From assembly GCF_008831285.2 (NCBI RefSeq), contig NC_045140.1, forward strand, positions 7,808,505 to 7,872,504: a DNA stretch of 64,000 bases, read 5' to 3'. The position numbers were made by a program, and so were the translations under genes. The DNA is from Nymphaea colorata (taxonomy: Eukaryota > Streptophyta > Magnoliopsida > Nymphaeales > Nymphaeaceae). Below are positions 12,121-23,350 of this stretch, piece by piece (position 1 is the first letter of the stretch; the number at the start of each line of letters is the position of its first letter). The notes below the pieces were generated by a model. It was not told the origin of the DNA and did not search any database. It saw only the letters and a program-made list of their open reading frames with translations.

Positions 12121-13159
12121 TTTAAATTTCCCTGTTAGATCTATGTCCTACAGCCAAGTTCCAATAGTGATCGATCTCCAGGTCTACATGACCTAGTTTT
12201 TGCATGCATCATATTAGATTTAAGACATGGATTTGCATTGATATCTGATGATCTAGCATAAACCGACATCAAGGCTCAATTCTTTGTGTTCATAAGTCTA
12301 GTTTGGTGATCTATTTAAATTTCAAAACATGCATGATTTTAAAACTTGGGTACCCAAGTTTCACATATTTTAAGGAAAAGGAGGTAAATGTATTTTATGG
12401 CTAAACACATTAACTTGTAACTTGTGCTGCAATGTACAGTTTAGGGGTTGAACAGTCATCGCATGTTAAGCTGTTCATTGCTGTTAGAGCTAGATAAAAC
12501 CCAAACTACTCAAACCCAGAAACCAATAGTGTCATTGTAAGTGTCAATCGAATGATTACATTCTTCTATCTTAGCAGTTGTTGATTTAAATTCATACTAT
12601 ATATTATTATATTTTGTATGATCAATTTAAAAAATAACTTCAAACGTTCCCTCAAGGGCCATAAGATATATTGGAAAGTAATGATGGCTACTACATGATT
12701 TGACTCCCAATTTCATGACTTTCAAGAGAAGGTTACTCAGTTTATGGCACAATAGCTAAACAATTCCAGTTATGTAAAGTTTAACTTTCAGTTATGGGTT
12801 CTATTTGTTAAACTATATTCTTGGTCGTTTTAACTTATTTTCTTAATGTTCATTATAGGCATGCCAGCACCACCAAACTTTACATGATTCCCTCCTTAGT
12901 GATTACATTTGGAGGAAAAATTTTTGTTCTTCGTTTTAAGTTACAGCACCGTGGACATGTACATAACATAACTTCCTTTAATATGTCGTTGTAACCTCGA
13001 ACTTTAGTTATTGAGTTTTGGTGTAATACAGCTTCGAATTTTGTTTAATTATGGACATGTAACTGCTTAAATGACTTTATTGTAAGCAAGTTTCTATTTG
13101 CATATGTATTTCTGATTTTCTGAACTTATTTCAATTGTCAATTGGCAAAAAAAAACTTA
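12121..13159. other. AT-rich spacer
   Basis: No gene or named repeat seen. Long A/T-rich stretches; no open frame with recognisable protein similarity on either strand. Confidence 0.4.
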
Positions 13160-13500
13160 CAAGTCTTTATTGACGCATGCTAGTGCATCGGTAAAGATTA
13201 TTACCAACGTTTCTGTGAACGTCGGCTAACGATTTACTGATGTTAAGGCAAACGTCGGTAGACTTTTGATTGATATTTGGTCGAATGTCAGCAAACATCG
13301 GTGATAATTATCACCATCGTTAGTAAACTCGTCTCTAATACTATTACTGACATCTGGCTGATGTCAATAATAGTTTATTCAACTGTGTTCTGCACGTGTC
13401 AATGAACAGTAATACATCGAGGCGTGCAGCCGTGTAGCAGAAATGTCGGTGATAGTGTTCACCGATGTCCAAATGAAACGTTTATAAAAATGTTAAAGAC
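13160..13500. mobile_element. DNA transposon remnant rich in CGTCGGT/ACCGATG words
   Basis: Over about 340 bp, words such as CATCGGTAA, CGTCGGTA, ATCGGTGAT and CACCGATG occur many times in both orientations. This is the style of subterminal repeat arrays in CACTA (En/Spm) elements, where transposase binds. No terminal CACTA/TAGTG pair or 3-bp target duplication could be confirmed. Confidence 0.35.
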
Positions 13501-13868
13501 GTTCATTGGTTACTCAAAATATGTACTTGAGTTCCTTAGATCAGTTTGCTGATTTGTTTACTAGCCATTACCTCAGGCACGTCTCAACTCTAGCTATAGA
13601 CCAAAGGGAACATGGGAAAGTCACATATATTGTAGAAATAATAAACTCTATTACGTACTGATGAAGCAAAGCAAACCAGAAGTCCAACATTCAAGACAAA
13701 GAGAATGATAAAGAACCAATGCAGATATATATGTAGTAGTGCTAAGTCTGGTCAACTTAACACACTATTTATTATGTATGTATTTTTTTTTTTCAACATG
13801 GAAGCAGCCAAGTGTCATGCTGGCTACTTCTTATTATAGCTTCAACAGTTATTAATATAGGGATTTGA

Positions 13869-14291
13869 CTAATGCAGGTTATGGGCAGGCACAAAGTAAC
13901 CAAAGCTGACTGCTGGCTTTCCATGGTGATGGTGTGCTGAATCTTCCATAACTAGGCTCTTGTAAAACTCTGGATGGTGGCGGTGAGGGGGAAGAGCCTT
14001 AATGAGCAGCTTATAGCTGTCGTGCCCAGGGGCACGCTCTAATTTCTCTGCAGCGATGACATGCAGAAAATTGAGGCGGGCATTGTTTTTCTTGTTGTTC
14101 ATATCTACGGCTGATTTGCCCAATTCTTGAATGTGGTGATCCTTCTCGGCATGGGGAACTTGAACCCAGCGGGGCTCTGGACGATGAGGATCGTGATTAT
14201 CATGATGATCATCATGGTGGGCAGTGGCCACAAAGGAGATTGCTGCAAAGAAAGTCGTAGAGAGCAGGAGCAATGGAAGAAGACGACCCAT
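13869..14291 (-). CDS. Secreted histidine-rich cystatin-like protein, copy 1
   Basis: Single-exon frame of 140 residues. Residues 1-24 form a signal peptide (MGRLLPLLLL then a hydrophobic run to VATA), so it should be secreted or vacuolar. A histidine/aspartate-rich linker follows (HHDDHHDNHD). Residues about 42-115 resemble a phytocystatin (I25): IQELGKSAVD matches the plant LARFAV helix, then the LNFLHVIAAEKLE strand and YKLLIKAL. The QxVxG loop is replaced by KLERAPG and the second-hairpin tryptophan is absent, so papain-type inhibition is doubtful. The tail has an HHHH cluster. It faces a paralog at 15779 head to head. The start is the first Met, preceded by a TATA box at a sensible distance. 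Metal binding by the His clusters is possible but inferred. Confidence 0.85.
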   Translation of the reverse strand: MGRLLPLLLLSTTFFAAISFVATAHHDDHHDNHDPHRPEPRWVQVPHAEKDHHIQELGKSAVDMNNKKNNARLNFLHVIAAEKLERAPGHDSYKLLIKALPPHRHHPEFYKSLVMEDSAHHHHGKPAVSFGYFVPAHNLH

Positions 14292-14426
14292 GGTGATAGT
14301 GGACGGGGATATTGGTGGCAGCTTTCACGGAGATCGCAATAAGTTATTAACCAAGCTTGTGGAGAGGAAGAAATCTTGCTTTGGCTACGAAGAAGTAGTA
14401 GGTGTATTGATTTGTAAAGTCCTTGG

Positions 14427-14435
14427 CTATTTATA
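14427..14435 (-). promoter_or_regulatory. TATA box of cystatin-like copy 1
   Basis: TATAAATAG on the minus strand, about 140 bases upstream of the start codon at 14291, in a GGCC-rich context. The equivalent TATAAAT lies about 120 bases upstream of the paralog. Confidence 0.7.
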
Positions 14436-14562
14436 GGCCAACAACAACGCGCTCGCCTGGCTGGTGAATCTTGTATGTTTCTATGAAGGAATTGACCCAA
14501 ATTAAGTGAAGGGGGAAAAAAAAATTGAAGATGAAGACATAGTTTGGGTCATGTACGCTAGA

Positions 14563-14580
14563 GGCGACGCAGTCAATGGT
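14563..14580 (-). promoter_or_regulatory. Shared promoter block ACCATTGACTGCGTCGCC
   Basis: These 18 bases are identical in the promoter of the diverged paralog (15517-15534), 128 bases upstream of the TATA box here and 121 there. The block holds a TTGAC W-box core, the usual WRKY site, next to TGCGTCGCC. Conservation in otherwise diverged promoters suggests a regulatory site; the binding factor is inferred. Confidence 0.55.
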
Positions 14581-14802
14581 ATATACTGAGACATGTTCTG
14601 CATGTTGGTTCTCGATCTCTGGACCACTCAAGAGAGAGATATATTTATATATTACTCGTCAGACATTTGAGTTTAAATGTTCAGGCTCCTTGAATTCCCA
14701 AATAAACTCAATAATATTTTTTGTCTTGTTCCATTTTGATGACATCGCGCAACGTGCACTGATTATTATGTTATATTTTTTTCCTCTACATTGTTTAACA
14801 TG

Positions 14803-15260
14803 CTTCAAATTTGTGACATCCACGTCCTTTTCTTGTCTTCTTTTCTTACTGGCGTCCTGTTTTCCGAAGCAGCACTGCTGGTGGAAGCATTGCGTTTTAG
14901 AAGAAAGGAACTGTGCCTGTACTCCGCCGCATATAATGTAAAATATTGATGCCCGCTTATTCAGTTCATTGGCCTTTAAAACTCTCTACTGAGGGCAATT
15001 AATTTGGTCAATAAGTGGACCTGCTTTGCCTCTTCATATATTGGGTTCTGTTATAAACGGCAATAATGCATGAAAGTCCACTTATAATCAGGAATGAATG
15101 TATAGGTCATTGAATTCCGTGTTCGGCCATGGCAATTGGTGGCGCGTACAGGTAAAAGGACTGTCATTCCTCCCCACCAGGGTAGCATCGGAAAACAGGA
15201 CGCTCCTTTCAAAGGGATACAACGTGAACATCACAAATCTAAGCACGTTAAAGAAAGTGG
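14803..15260. repeat. Mirror-image distal promoters of the cystatin pair
   Basis: 14803-14900 and 15160-15260 are diverged reverse complements, sharing GCGTCCTGTTTTCCGA and a related CACCAG(C/G) segment. The homologous promoter region is therefore about 600 bases long on each gene, and the pair arose by an inverted duplication that included it. The roughly 260 bases between are unique. The TTCCGA and TTGAC words may be regulatory. Confidence 0.6.
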
Positions 15261-15516
15261 AAGAGAAGTAGAATAAGAATCACGTTAACAATTTGCGATG
15301 TAATCTAAATGGAGCATGCTACAATAATTAATGTTGAGACCTAAACGAAACAATGCCCACTAAAGGTTCGGATTAGTCGTATTGCTTAACAGGAGGATAA
15401 GTTTTAAAATCAAAAGTCTCAAGCTTAGGAAGATAAACGTTTAAAATCAAAAGCCTCAAGGTTAGGGATATCTTGAGATGAGCGAGAATAGACGTGCAAG
15501 CCATTTCGTAGTGTTT

Positions 15517-15534
15517 ACCATTGACTGCGTCGCC
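15517..15534 (+). promoter_or_regulatory. Shared promoter block ACCATTGACTGCGTCGCC
   Basis: Second occurrence of the 18-base block, 245 bases upstream of the start at 15779 and on the sense strand. See 14563-14580. Confidence 0.55.
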
Positions 15535-15654
15535 CCAAGGATACATGTTGTAGAACTATATGCCTTCTAATAATTCCTTTAATTTGGCTCCTTCAGATAA
15601 GTAAATGAAAATTCATGACCAGCTATGATCCCTGTGTGCCTCCCTGGCCGCGCT

Positions 15655-15661
15655 TATAAAT
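15655..15661 (+). promoter_or_regulatory. TATA box of cystatin-like copy 2
   Basis: TATAAAT in a GC-rich context (GCGCTTATAAATGGGAG), about 120 bases upstream of the start codon at 15779. Confidence 0.7.
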
Positions 15662-15778
15662 GGGAGTTTTGTCCAAGGACCCTTACCCATCGGTACTACT
15701 ACTTCATCATAACCAGAGCTAGCTTTCTTCCAAGCTCTAGCTCCACAACCCTCCCAACATCACCCGTCCACTATCGCC

Positions 15779-16198
15779 ATGGGTCGTCTCCTTCCATTTC
15801 TCCTGCTCTCTATGACTTGCTTTGCAGCAATGGCCTTGCTGGCCACTGCTCACCAGGATGGCCATCATGATAATCATGATCATCGTCGTCCAGAGCCCCG
15901 CTGGGTTCATGTTCCCCATGCCGAGAAGGATCACCACATTCAAGAATTGGGCAAATCTGCCGTAGATATGCACAACAAGCAAAACCATGCCCGCCTCTAT
16001 TTTCTGCATGTCATCGATGCAGAGAAATTAGAGCGTGCCCCTGGGCACTACAGCTATAGGCTGCTCATTAAGGCTCTTCCCCCTCACCGCCACAATCCCG
16101 AGTTTTACAAGAGCCAAGTTATGGAAGATGCAGCACGCCATGGAAAGCCACCAGTCCTCAGCTTTGGTTACTTTGTGCCTGCTCATAACCTGCATTAG
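15779..16198 (+). CDS. Secreted histidine-rich cystatin-like protein, copy 2
   Basis: Single-exon frame of 139 residues, paralog of the gene at 13869-14291 and divergent from it. Signal peptide at residues 1-24 (MGRLLPFLLL to LATA), then HQDGHHDNHDHR, then the cystatin-like core with WVHVPHAEKDHHIQELGKS, a LYFLHVIDAEKLE strand and YRLLIKAL. As in the paralog, the QxVxG inhibitory loop is lost and no tryptophan follows it. The C-terminal His cluster of copy 1 is reduced. The two genes differ at scattered sites, so the duplication is not recent, yet both frames are intact. A role as an extracellular cystatin-fold protein without classic inhibition is inferred. Confidence 0.85.
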   Translation: MGRLLPFLLLSMTCFAAMALLATAHQDGHHDNHDHRRPEPRWVHVPHAEKDHHIQELGKSAVDMHNKQNHARLYFLHVIDAEKLERAPGHYSYRLLIKALPPHRHNPEFYKSQVMEDAARHGKPPVLSFGYFVPAHNLH

Positions 16199-17739
16199 TC
16201 AAATCCCTATACTAATAGCGGCTGAAGCTGTAAGCCTACAATAAGAAGTAGCCAGCATTGCTTGCATGTTGAAAATTATACTTATATAATAAATAATGTG
16301 TTAAGTTGTTCAGACTTAGCACCACATATGTACTGCATTGGTTCTTTTATGTTGTTGGACTTTCTCCTTTGCTTCATGACTATGTAACAGATTTTATTAT
16401 TCTATATATATATGTGTCTTTCCTATGATCCCCTTTGTCTACTTCTTGCTTGGGATGGGCATGGGGCTGCGCGGCCTAATTCAAAGTGGGCTTGGTTCAA
16501 TCGGTCCAAGGCATTAATCACGATTGCCTGTTTGCATCCCAAAATTGTTTTGGTTTTTAAAGTGCTTCATAAAAATGTGATTTTATTTTGGAATGAAAGA
16601 GAAAGGAACTCGTCCATTGGTATGAAGTCTGGACGTTTCCAATGCCTTTATTAGAGGTAACCATACGAAGAACTAAGCTTTGTTTTGCACATTCTGATAT
16701 ATGAAATATTATCCTAAATCTCATATGCATGCATGCTCAAGTCTAAATAAAATTTTTAAATATTAAGACAAATTTAATTAAACTATAGTTTGATTTAAAA
16801 AGTAGTGCCATCATGTCTAGAACTATGGTCTTAAGGGTTAATGAATTAGTAATTTTATGAACTTGTGATTGAATTGTTGGAATAAATAAATAGTATAAAA
16901 ACCAAATTGTTTAAAAGAAATACTTGTAAGATCATTTGAGTTCTTTAAATATTATCACTAGAACTCAAATGAAAATAACTCATATTGGAAAGATAGTTTT
17001 TGAAAATGGAAGTTTTCAAAAGAAAATATGATTAGAAACACACTTGTAAATTACTTGTTTCGCAAATCAGAGCTTCAACTTATCATGCTTTGCAAAAGCA
17101 AACTTTCAAGTTTTGTTTGAAAGATAATATATCAAAATAAATGAACGACCACCATTGTTCTTGTTCATTATAGGGCCAAAGCGAAGAATTTTGTAATATT
17201 ATAAAGATTTGAAAATCAAAACAATATATTAAAAAAATCAAGATTTGATATTTGAAACAAAAAAAAATATTAGAATTTGTAAGAGTGTTTCTTTTGAATC
17301 TTAAGAAAATTTCAAGATTTTGCCTTAATTCAATTATCACTTTATTATGGTTTGATCTTGTCTCACCTAAATTTCTTAGAGTCGCGTGCGTGTGAGCATT
17401 CAGGAATTCCAAAAATGATGATTACATCAATTCTATATGCTTAAGAATAAAATAAGTTATTCTTACCATAACATATATCTATTGAACAATGAAGAAGAAA
17501 CATTTGTTAGAAATCAATAAAGGTAAAATCTCATCTACCGAGTCACTTAAATATAAGTAGGCCAAGGGAAGGCTAGAAAGAAATGAATGTTTAGGAAAAT
17601 GTGAAAGATAATTTACAATTTAAAAAATCGAAAATGACATGCTCAATGCAAATTAACTTGTACATCAAGTTTGTTTAGATGTTCTTGGGGTTAGACATGT
17701 CCCAACTTCAAAATGATGAAAATAAAAAAATAATCAACC
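16199..17739. other. AT-rich DNA downstream of cystatin copy 2
   Basis: No gene recognised. About 200 bases downstream of the stop keep weak similarity to the region after copy 1 (TATGTACTGCATTGGTTCTT). The rest is AT-rich, with only chance open frames. Confidence 0.5.
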
Positions 17740-18250
17740 CCAAATCCTCACATTATAATGCATATCCACAAACAATCAAACGAGAGAGTGAAAATACATA
17801 GATAGAAATTAAAAGAGGAAAAGAAAAAAATGAAAATAAATATGAGAGAAATACTGATAAGGAGAGACAGAGAGAGAGAGAGATTTGAAAGAGGAAAAAT
17901 TAAAAGGAGAGAGAAATGAAAAGAGCAATAAAAAGAAAGAAATATACACGAGAAATTAAAATGAAAGAAACATAAGTTAAAACGCAAGAAGAAAGTTAAG
18001 AATGAGAAATAAATATTAAAATGAAAAAAAAAGTAAAGAATGACTGCAAAAGAAGTTAAAATGAAAAATAGAAAAGTTAAAATGAGAGAAAGTAAGTTTA
18101 AATGAGATAAAAAAAAGTTAAAAGAAATGAAAAAAAGAGTTAACTGATAAAAGATAAGTTAAAAGAGAGAAAAAATTCTAATCAAAATAGAAAATGAATT
18201 AAACATTAGTCTTGGTCATGCTCCCAAAGCTTCAAAGAGTATTCAAAGCT
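17740..18250. repeat. Purine-rich low-complexity tract
   Basis: About 500 bases almost entirely of A and G on the + strand. It is made of degenerate units around AAGTTAAAATGAGAGAAA and a GAGAGA microsatellite. Inverted copy near 30860-31370. The reading frames over it are low complexity and not counted as genes. Confidence 0.8.
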
Positions 18251-18739
18251 CTAGAGAGATTCAAGGCCTTCATCGGCTTGTTATAAAAATATAAAAAAAA
18301 AGTGCAACAAAATTGTAGAAAGAAAAGTTATAAATACCTTTAAAAAAAAGTTTAATGTAAAAGGTGGCTTTTTAGATCTTTTCGGCAAAGAGAATTCCTT
18401 GATAGTGGCTCCAACAGGTTGCGCATGCTTTTCAAGAGTCCTTCATAAGCTCCTCCAAGGTCTTTTTTTGAAAATGAATGTTTGAAGTTGATAATGAAGA
18501 GACGCAAGCAAGAAAAATGTAAAAGAAAAAGAGGAAAAGGATGAGAAGAACAAGAAATCTAAAAGATGAGAGAAGGTTTAATGCTTTTAAAACATGATAG
18601 GTAAATGAGGGAAATGAAGAGATATTTATAGATGAAGGAAGCTGAAGGGGGTTGTGATTTTTTTTAAAATAAAATTAGTCATTAATTAGTCATTATTGGC
18701 TTAAAAATAACTTAAAACATTAAAAGAGTTAAATCTGCC

Positions 18740-19140
18740 CAAAAATAGGTTGACCGCACTAAGGGCATGCTGCCCTCCTAGGCCTAGGCCATGGCAAGCC
18801 TAAACAGGCCATTTTGCCTAGCCACATGCCTATTCTGGCTTGTTTTGAGCGGCCGCAAGCTGGGCCTGGTCAGCTAAAGGTCTACCCTCGCCGAGCCAAG
18901 AGGGCCCAAACTGGTATTGGCCAGCCAAGGGTGCGCCAAGCTGGCCAGGGCCTTGCCTAACTGGGCCAGGTGTGTTAGGGTGGTGCTTGGCGGGCTAGGC
19001 TGGCTGAGGCCGTGGTTGGCCTGCCATAGCCTGCCAGGCCAGCTTGGGCTTGGATTGGCTAGTCAGGCCAGGCAGTGGTTGAGGTTGGCCAGGCCATGGG
19101 GGTGCTTGGTCAGCCTGCCCAGTCAGTTGTTGGTCCTACA
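18740..19140. repeat. GC-rich island of GGCCAGGC/TTGGCC words
   Basis: A sharply bounded GC-rich stretch in AT-rich surroundings, built from degenerate words such as CCAGGCC, TTGGCCAG and GCCTAGGCC. It is followed by AGGGTATTTCCAGAAAATTA-type repeats. It is probably a tandemly derived low-complexity part of a retroelement non-coding region. An open frame across it is compositional. Confidence 0.6.
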
Positions 19141-19299
19141 AAGGGTATTTGAAAAAATTTATTAAAAAAGAAGGGTATTTCCAGAAAATTAAATTGTATT
19201 TTGATAAAATCAAGGGTTTTTTAGAATATTAAATTATATTTTCAAAAATCAATGGTATATTGGGAATTTTGAATTAAAATTTATTGGTATTTAAGAAAT

Positions 19300-19870
19300 G
19301 ATCGTAACGCCTCGATACTTGGGTTACGAATGATCTGTGACTTGGATTCGAATCTAAAAATGGACCTTGGTCTCTGATTTGGATCTGGATTTGGATTAAG
19401 AGCTTAGAATGGATAAAAATATTATATTTAGATTTAAATTTAGATCTCAAATTTGGATCTAACATTTAGATTTGGATCTAAACCTCAAACAACACATGAA
19501 TTCAGGTAAAAAGAAGGAATTGGATCTATGTTAAGAATTTATAACCAAACAAGGATATGGATATAAATTTTGGATATTGGAGCTGGATCAGATCTGAATT
19601 GGATTGAAGGCACAAATTGGGATCAAATTAGTCCATAATTGAGATTTAGATCAAGGTGTGGATCTAAAGTTCTGTTATGTTTCATGTTTTAGAATATAGA
19701 TTTGGATGTGGAGCCGGGATTTGGATCTGGATTTGGATCAATGGATCTGCTTTAGGCTTCTATATGAGTTTTTGGACTGGATCCTGATTTGAATTATAAA
19801 ATTAGTCTAAATTGAGATTGGGCTTTGGGCCCAAAGTCTGAAATTAGATCCAAATAAATGCCAAATATAG
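19300..19870. repeat. Degenerate TTGGATCTGGATTTGGAT tract
   Basis: Over about 570 bases the words TTGGATCT, GATTTGGATC and ATCTAAAT recur irregularly. The same style appears at 3200-3330, 11540-12120 and 58180-58560, in and around LTR-like blocks. Confidence 0.6.
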
Positions 19871-20100
19871 TTGATAGTCAAACACCTTTCGATGGGATAT
19901 ATCCAATGGTATTGTACAAACCCACTTAATACAACTTCATGAGTTAAGTGAATAGGAAGTGGATCATGATATCAAAGGATGGTGGAGGAAATATCTTTTC
20001 CATATGGCATAATATCAGCATAATCTGATCCTAAATGCTTTAAATCATTTTCTTTTCCAACTTTTGTACATGATTCCTTGGAAAAACTGGAAAATTCAAT

Positions 20101-20692
20101 CAATATTGCACTTACTTTCTTTGATAAAGATCTTTGTAAGGCTAATGGAAGGAATTGATAAATCAACATAATACACTTATGACTCATTAATCTCAAGATT
20201 TTGCATTTTTTTAATGCACGAGTCGTGATATATTTATTTGCTCTACAGGAAAATGCACTTTATCTCTGACTCCTTTTGGTTAGGCCCCAGCATTAAATCA
20301 TAACAAATGTTTTCAGCCCAATCTGACCCTATAGATGCCATTTTTAATTGTCTGTCGCTAATTAAAACTACGTCTTTAACTATAAAACTACGTCTTTAAC
20401 TAAATTTGGCTAACGAAAAAGTTTAAGCTTTTCATCATCAAGTTTTTACGTAGTCTGAGCCAATGGTTTTCCATTTGTAAGAAAACATACGCTGATGTTA
20501 GAAATTAATAACCAAATGCATCATTTCTTCTAAATAAAACATGAGAGATACGTCTAAAAATGAACTTGTTGACGCAATCTTTTCTCTGTGGTTTAACCAA
20601 AAAAGTTTTGACTAATGCATTTCAGTTTACAACATGCAATGAGATTTTTATCTTTGGTGCTAGTTGCACTATTTCCTGCACCAGGAATCAAA
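20101..20692 (+). repeat. Dispersed repeat, inverted copy at 37940-38515
   Basis: About 590 bases that recur in reverse at 37940-38515 with a handful of differences, including an extra tandem TAAAACTACGTCTTTAAC unit here. No protein recognised. It ends next to the copia fossil here and next to a gypsy LTR piece there. Confidence 0.8.
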
Positions 20693-20749
20693 CATAATGC
20701 GAAAACATTGCATTTTAAAGCTCTAACAATCCATCTTTCTTAGGGGTGA

Positions 20750-22841
20750 GAATTTTAAGATTTGAAAGATGTAATTACCTTTTGTGGAAGATCTTTGAAT
20801 TTTTTTGTTAATTTTCTTTAAAATTGTAGGGCATCATTGTTGCTCATTTATTAGAATAAGAGAGAAAGAAAAAGATGCCCCAGTTGGAAGGGAGAAATTG
20901 GAGATCACGAGGATATGTCTAGCCATAAAAAAAGAATCTTTATTGAAGATTGACAAAAGTATATCAAGTATGAAACTTTTTTGGATGAACGGTATTTATA
21001 TGATCAGGTAATTCTACACCATCACCATCAATGACAAGATTATCAAGAAAAACCGATCGGTTTGTATTATTGAGGAACTTCTATTCCAGTGTGGTCATTC
21101 AAGAACCACTGATTGCAACTTTGTCAAGCAAAAAGATCTTCATACAAGTACCCCTTGTCAAATTTCTTGTCGTTCTCAAAATTTTCAACCCATCACAAAA
21201 ATCGAGTATCTCCAAAATTTCTAAACCCGCTTCCTATAGTGAAGCTGCTCATCCATCTAATTGGGTCAAGGCAATGCAACAAGAAAGTGAGGCATTGAAA
21301 GCAAAAGACAACTGAACCTTGGTTTCACCTCCGAAGAACATTAAACCCATTGGATGCAAATGGGTTTGTTGCATCAAATATAGGCTGATGGTCAAACTGA
21401 GAGGTTCAAAGCAAGATTGATGGAAAAATAGTTTGCACAAATAGATGGAATGGATTTTCATGAGATGTTTGCTCCAGTTGCAAAACTGATCATAGTCTGT
21501 TGTTTCTTAGCAGTGGCAGCCAAACGCAGTGGATCCTATATCAAAGGGATGTGTATAATGTCTTTTCAAATTACAATTTAGAGGGGGATATCTACATGTT
21601 GTCACCACTAGGATATTGCAGCAATGAAGAATCTTGTTTGCAAGCTCAAGAAGTCTCTTTATGGCCTCAAGTAGGTCCATCGAAACTGGTACACAAAATT
21701 TTCTACTGCACTCATTGCTTATGGCTTTGTTCAATCCAAATGTGGTTACTCACCATTTACTTATATGCAAAAGGGGGTTTATATGACTGTGTTGGTGTGT
21801 GTAGATGATCTCATAGTAGTCGGAAATAGTCTTTTTAATATTGAAGAATTCAAAAGATATTTTTGGCAAGCATTTTCCTATGAAAGATTTGGGGGAACTT
21901 AGGCATTTTATGGGACTTTAACTTGCTAGATCAGCCAAAGAGATTTATTTGTCACAACATAAATATACATGTGACATTCTTGATGAGGTAGGTCTAATTC
22001 ATGCACAACCATGTGACACACCAATGGAGTATAAACAAACACTTTCAGCCTCAGATGGAGAACTGTCAAGTGATCCAACTTAATATCACTGTGTAATAGG
22101 GCGACTTATATACTTAACCATAACTGGGCCCGAAGTTACATTTGTTGTTCATGCTCTTAGTCGTCATATGCAGCACCCAACAATGATTCACTATAAAGCA
22201 GCTCTAAGAGTGAGATGGAACCATGTCAAGAACTCTTTTTTCCTGGAGGCAGCAATTTAAAACTTACGACATATTGTAACGTTGATTTTGTAGCATGTAA
22301 AACTGTTGGATCTCATATTTACTTGAACAGCAGAAGGAGATCAGTTGGATCTCATATTTACTTGAACAGCAGTAACTCAAGGAGATCACTTGCCTCTCAT
22401 ATTTACTTTAACAGCGGTTTGGTCTCATATTTACTTTAACAGCATTTTGGTCTCATACAAGACTGAGAAACAAGCAACTGCTTCTCAATCATCAGCTGAA
22501 GCCGAATACAGGTCTAAGGGAAACACATGCTCTGAAATTTTATGGCTACAAAATTTTCTCCTTAACTTTCAGGTTGATAATTCATCTTTAGTTCAAATTC
22601 TATGCAACAACAGGTCAGCTATTCAGATTGGATCAAATCCAATTCTACATGAGCTTACCAGACATGCAGAATTGGATTGCCATTTGGTTCATGACTTGCT
22701 GAAGATGGCACTGTTTCAACCAGATATATTGCTTCACATGAACATGTTGCAGACTCATTTACAAATGCTTTGGCAAAGGATCAGTTTCAAAATTTAAGGT
22801 GCAAACTAAGCATTGTCAATCTCTATGCTCCGTTTGAGGGG
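20750..22841 (+). mobile_element. Ty1-copia fossil, pol with RT and RNase H
   Basis: A longer view of the same copia fossil as 1-1090. In order: the linker before reverse transcriptase (SYSEAAHPSNWVKAMQQESE near 21235-21290), reverse transcriptase, then RNase H ending just before a purine-rich tract and the LTR. Gag, protease and most of the integrase are not seen. It is broken by many interruptions and is an old copy. The direct repeat starts inside it at 21752. Confidence 0.9.
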
Positions 22842-23007
22842 GTGTTAAAGTTGCAGCAGTGTAAAATCTCTAACGATTAAAAGTTCAAGTGGCAATTTAT
22901 GCATAAGATTAGTGTCAATGAGCATATCTGTAAATTATAATATGAGGTTAACCATTCATTCATTCTATAATCCATATATAAGCAATGAGAAAACCTAATT
23001 GTCATTA
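22842..23007 (+). mobile_element. Ty1-copia LTR fragment, second copy
   Basis: Same sequence as 1091-1256, after the longer copia fossil. Confidence 0.6.
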
Positions 23008-23179
23008 GGCCTGGACATTGGGCCGGTTCGATAATCAGTTGGGCTCGGCCCGAGCCAAGTTCGTGACTGCTGACCGAGCCCAGCTCGACACCCGAGACCC
23101 AAGCCCGGCCCGGTGAAAAAATATATTTTTTAATATAAAATAATACACAAATACAATTAATTATAATAAAATATACATA

Positions 23180-23225
<46 letters not shown>

Positions 23226-23350
23226 TTTTGGGCCAAATCAGGCCAAACTGAAATAGCTCCATACCCATTTCTCTGGCCGGGCCCAGGCTTGAGTTTGGTA
23301 GGCAGGGTACCAGGTACCCAGCCCGGTCACTTCAATTCTGGCTGAGGCAT
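23008..23350. mobile_element. hAT-like fragment, second copy
   Basis: Same as 1257-1600 with a TA run about two bases shorter. Confidence 0.45.

Larger units (their letters stand above)
13595..18489 (+). repeat. Inverted repeat arm with the cystatin-like pair
   Basis: Matches the reverse complement of 30618-35497 almost base for base, differing mainly in homopolymer lengths (for example seven against six T near 14776). The match breaks at CTATAG (13595 here, 35497 there) and runs to the N gap on the other side. Confidence 0.95.

Noticed and set aside
14105-14500. 131-codon frame overlapping cystatin-like copy 1
   Set aside because: Shifted frame over the coding and promoter region of the real gene; not conserved in the paralog.
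17083-17412. 109-codon minus-strand frame in AT-rich DNA
   Set aside because: AT-driven composition rich in Phe, Ile and Asn with no recognisable motif; also present in the inverted arm only because the DNA is duplicated.
18917-19165. 82-codon open frame in the GC-rich island
   Set aside because: Low-complexity GGCC words open several frames at once; no protein-like pattern, splice signal or start context.
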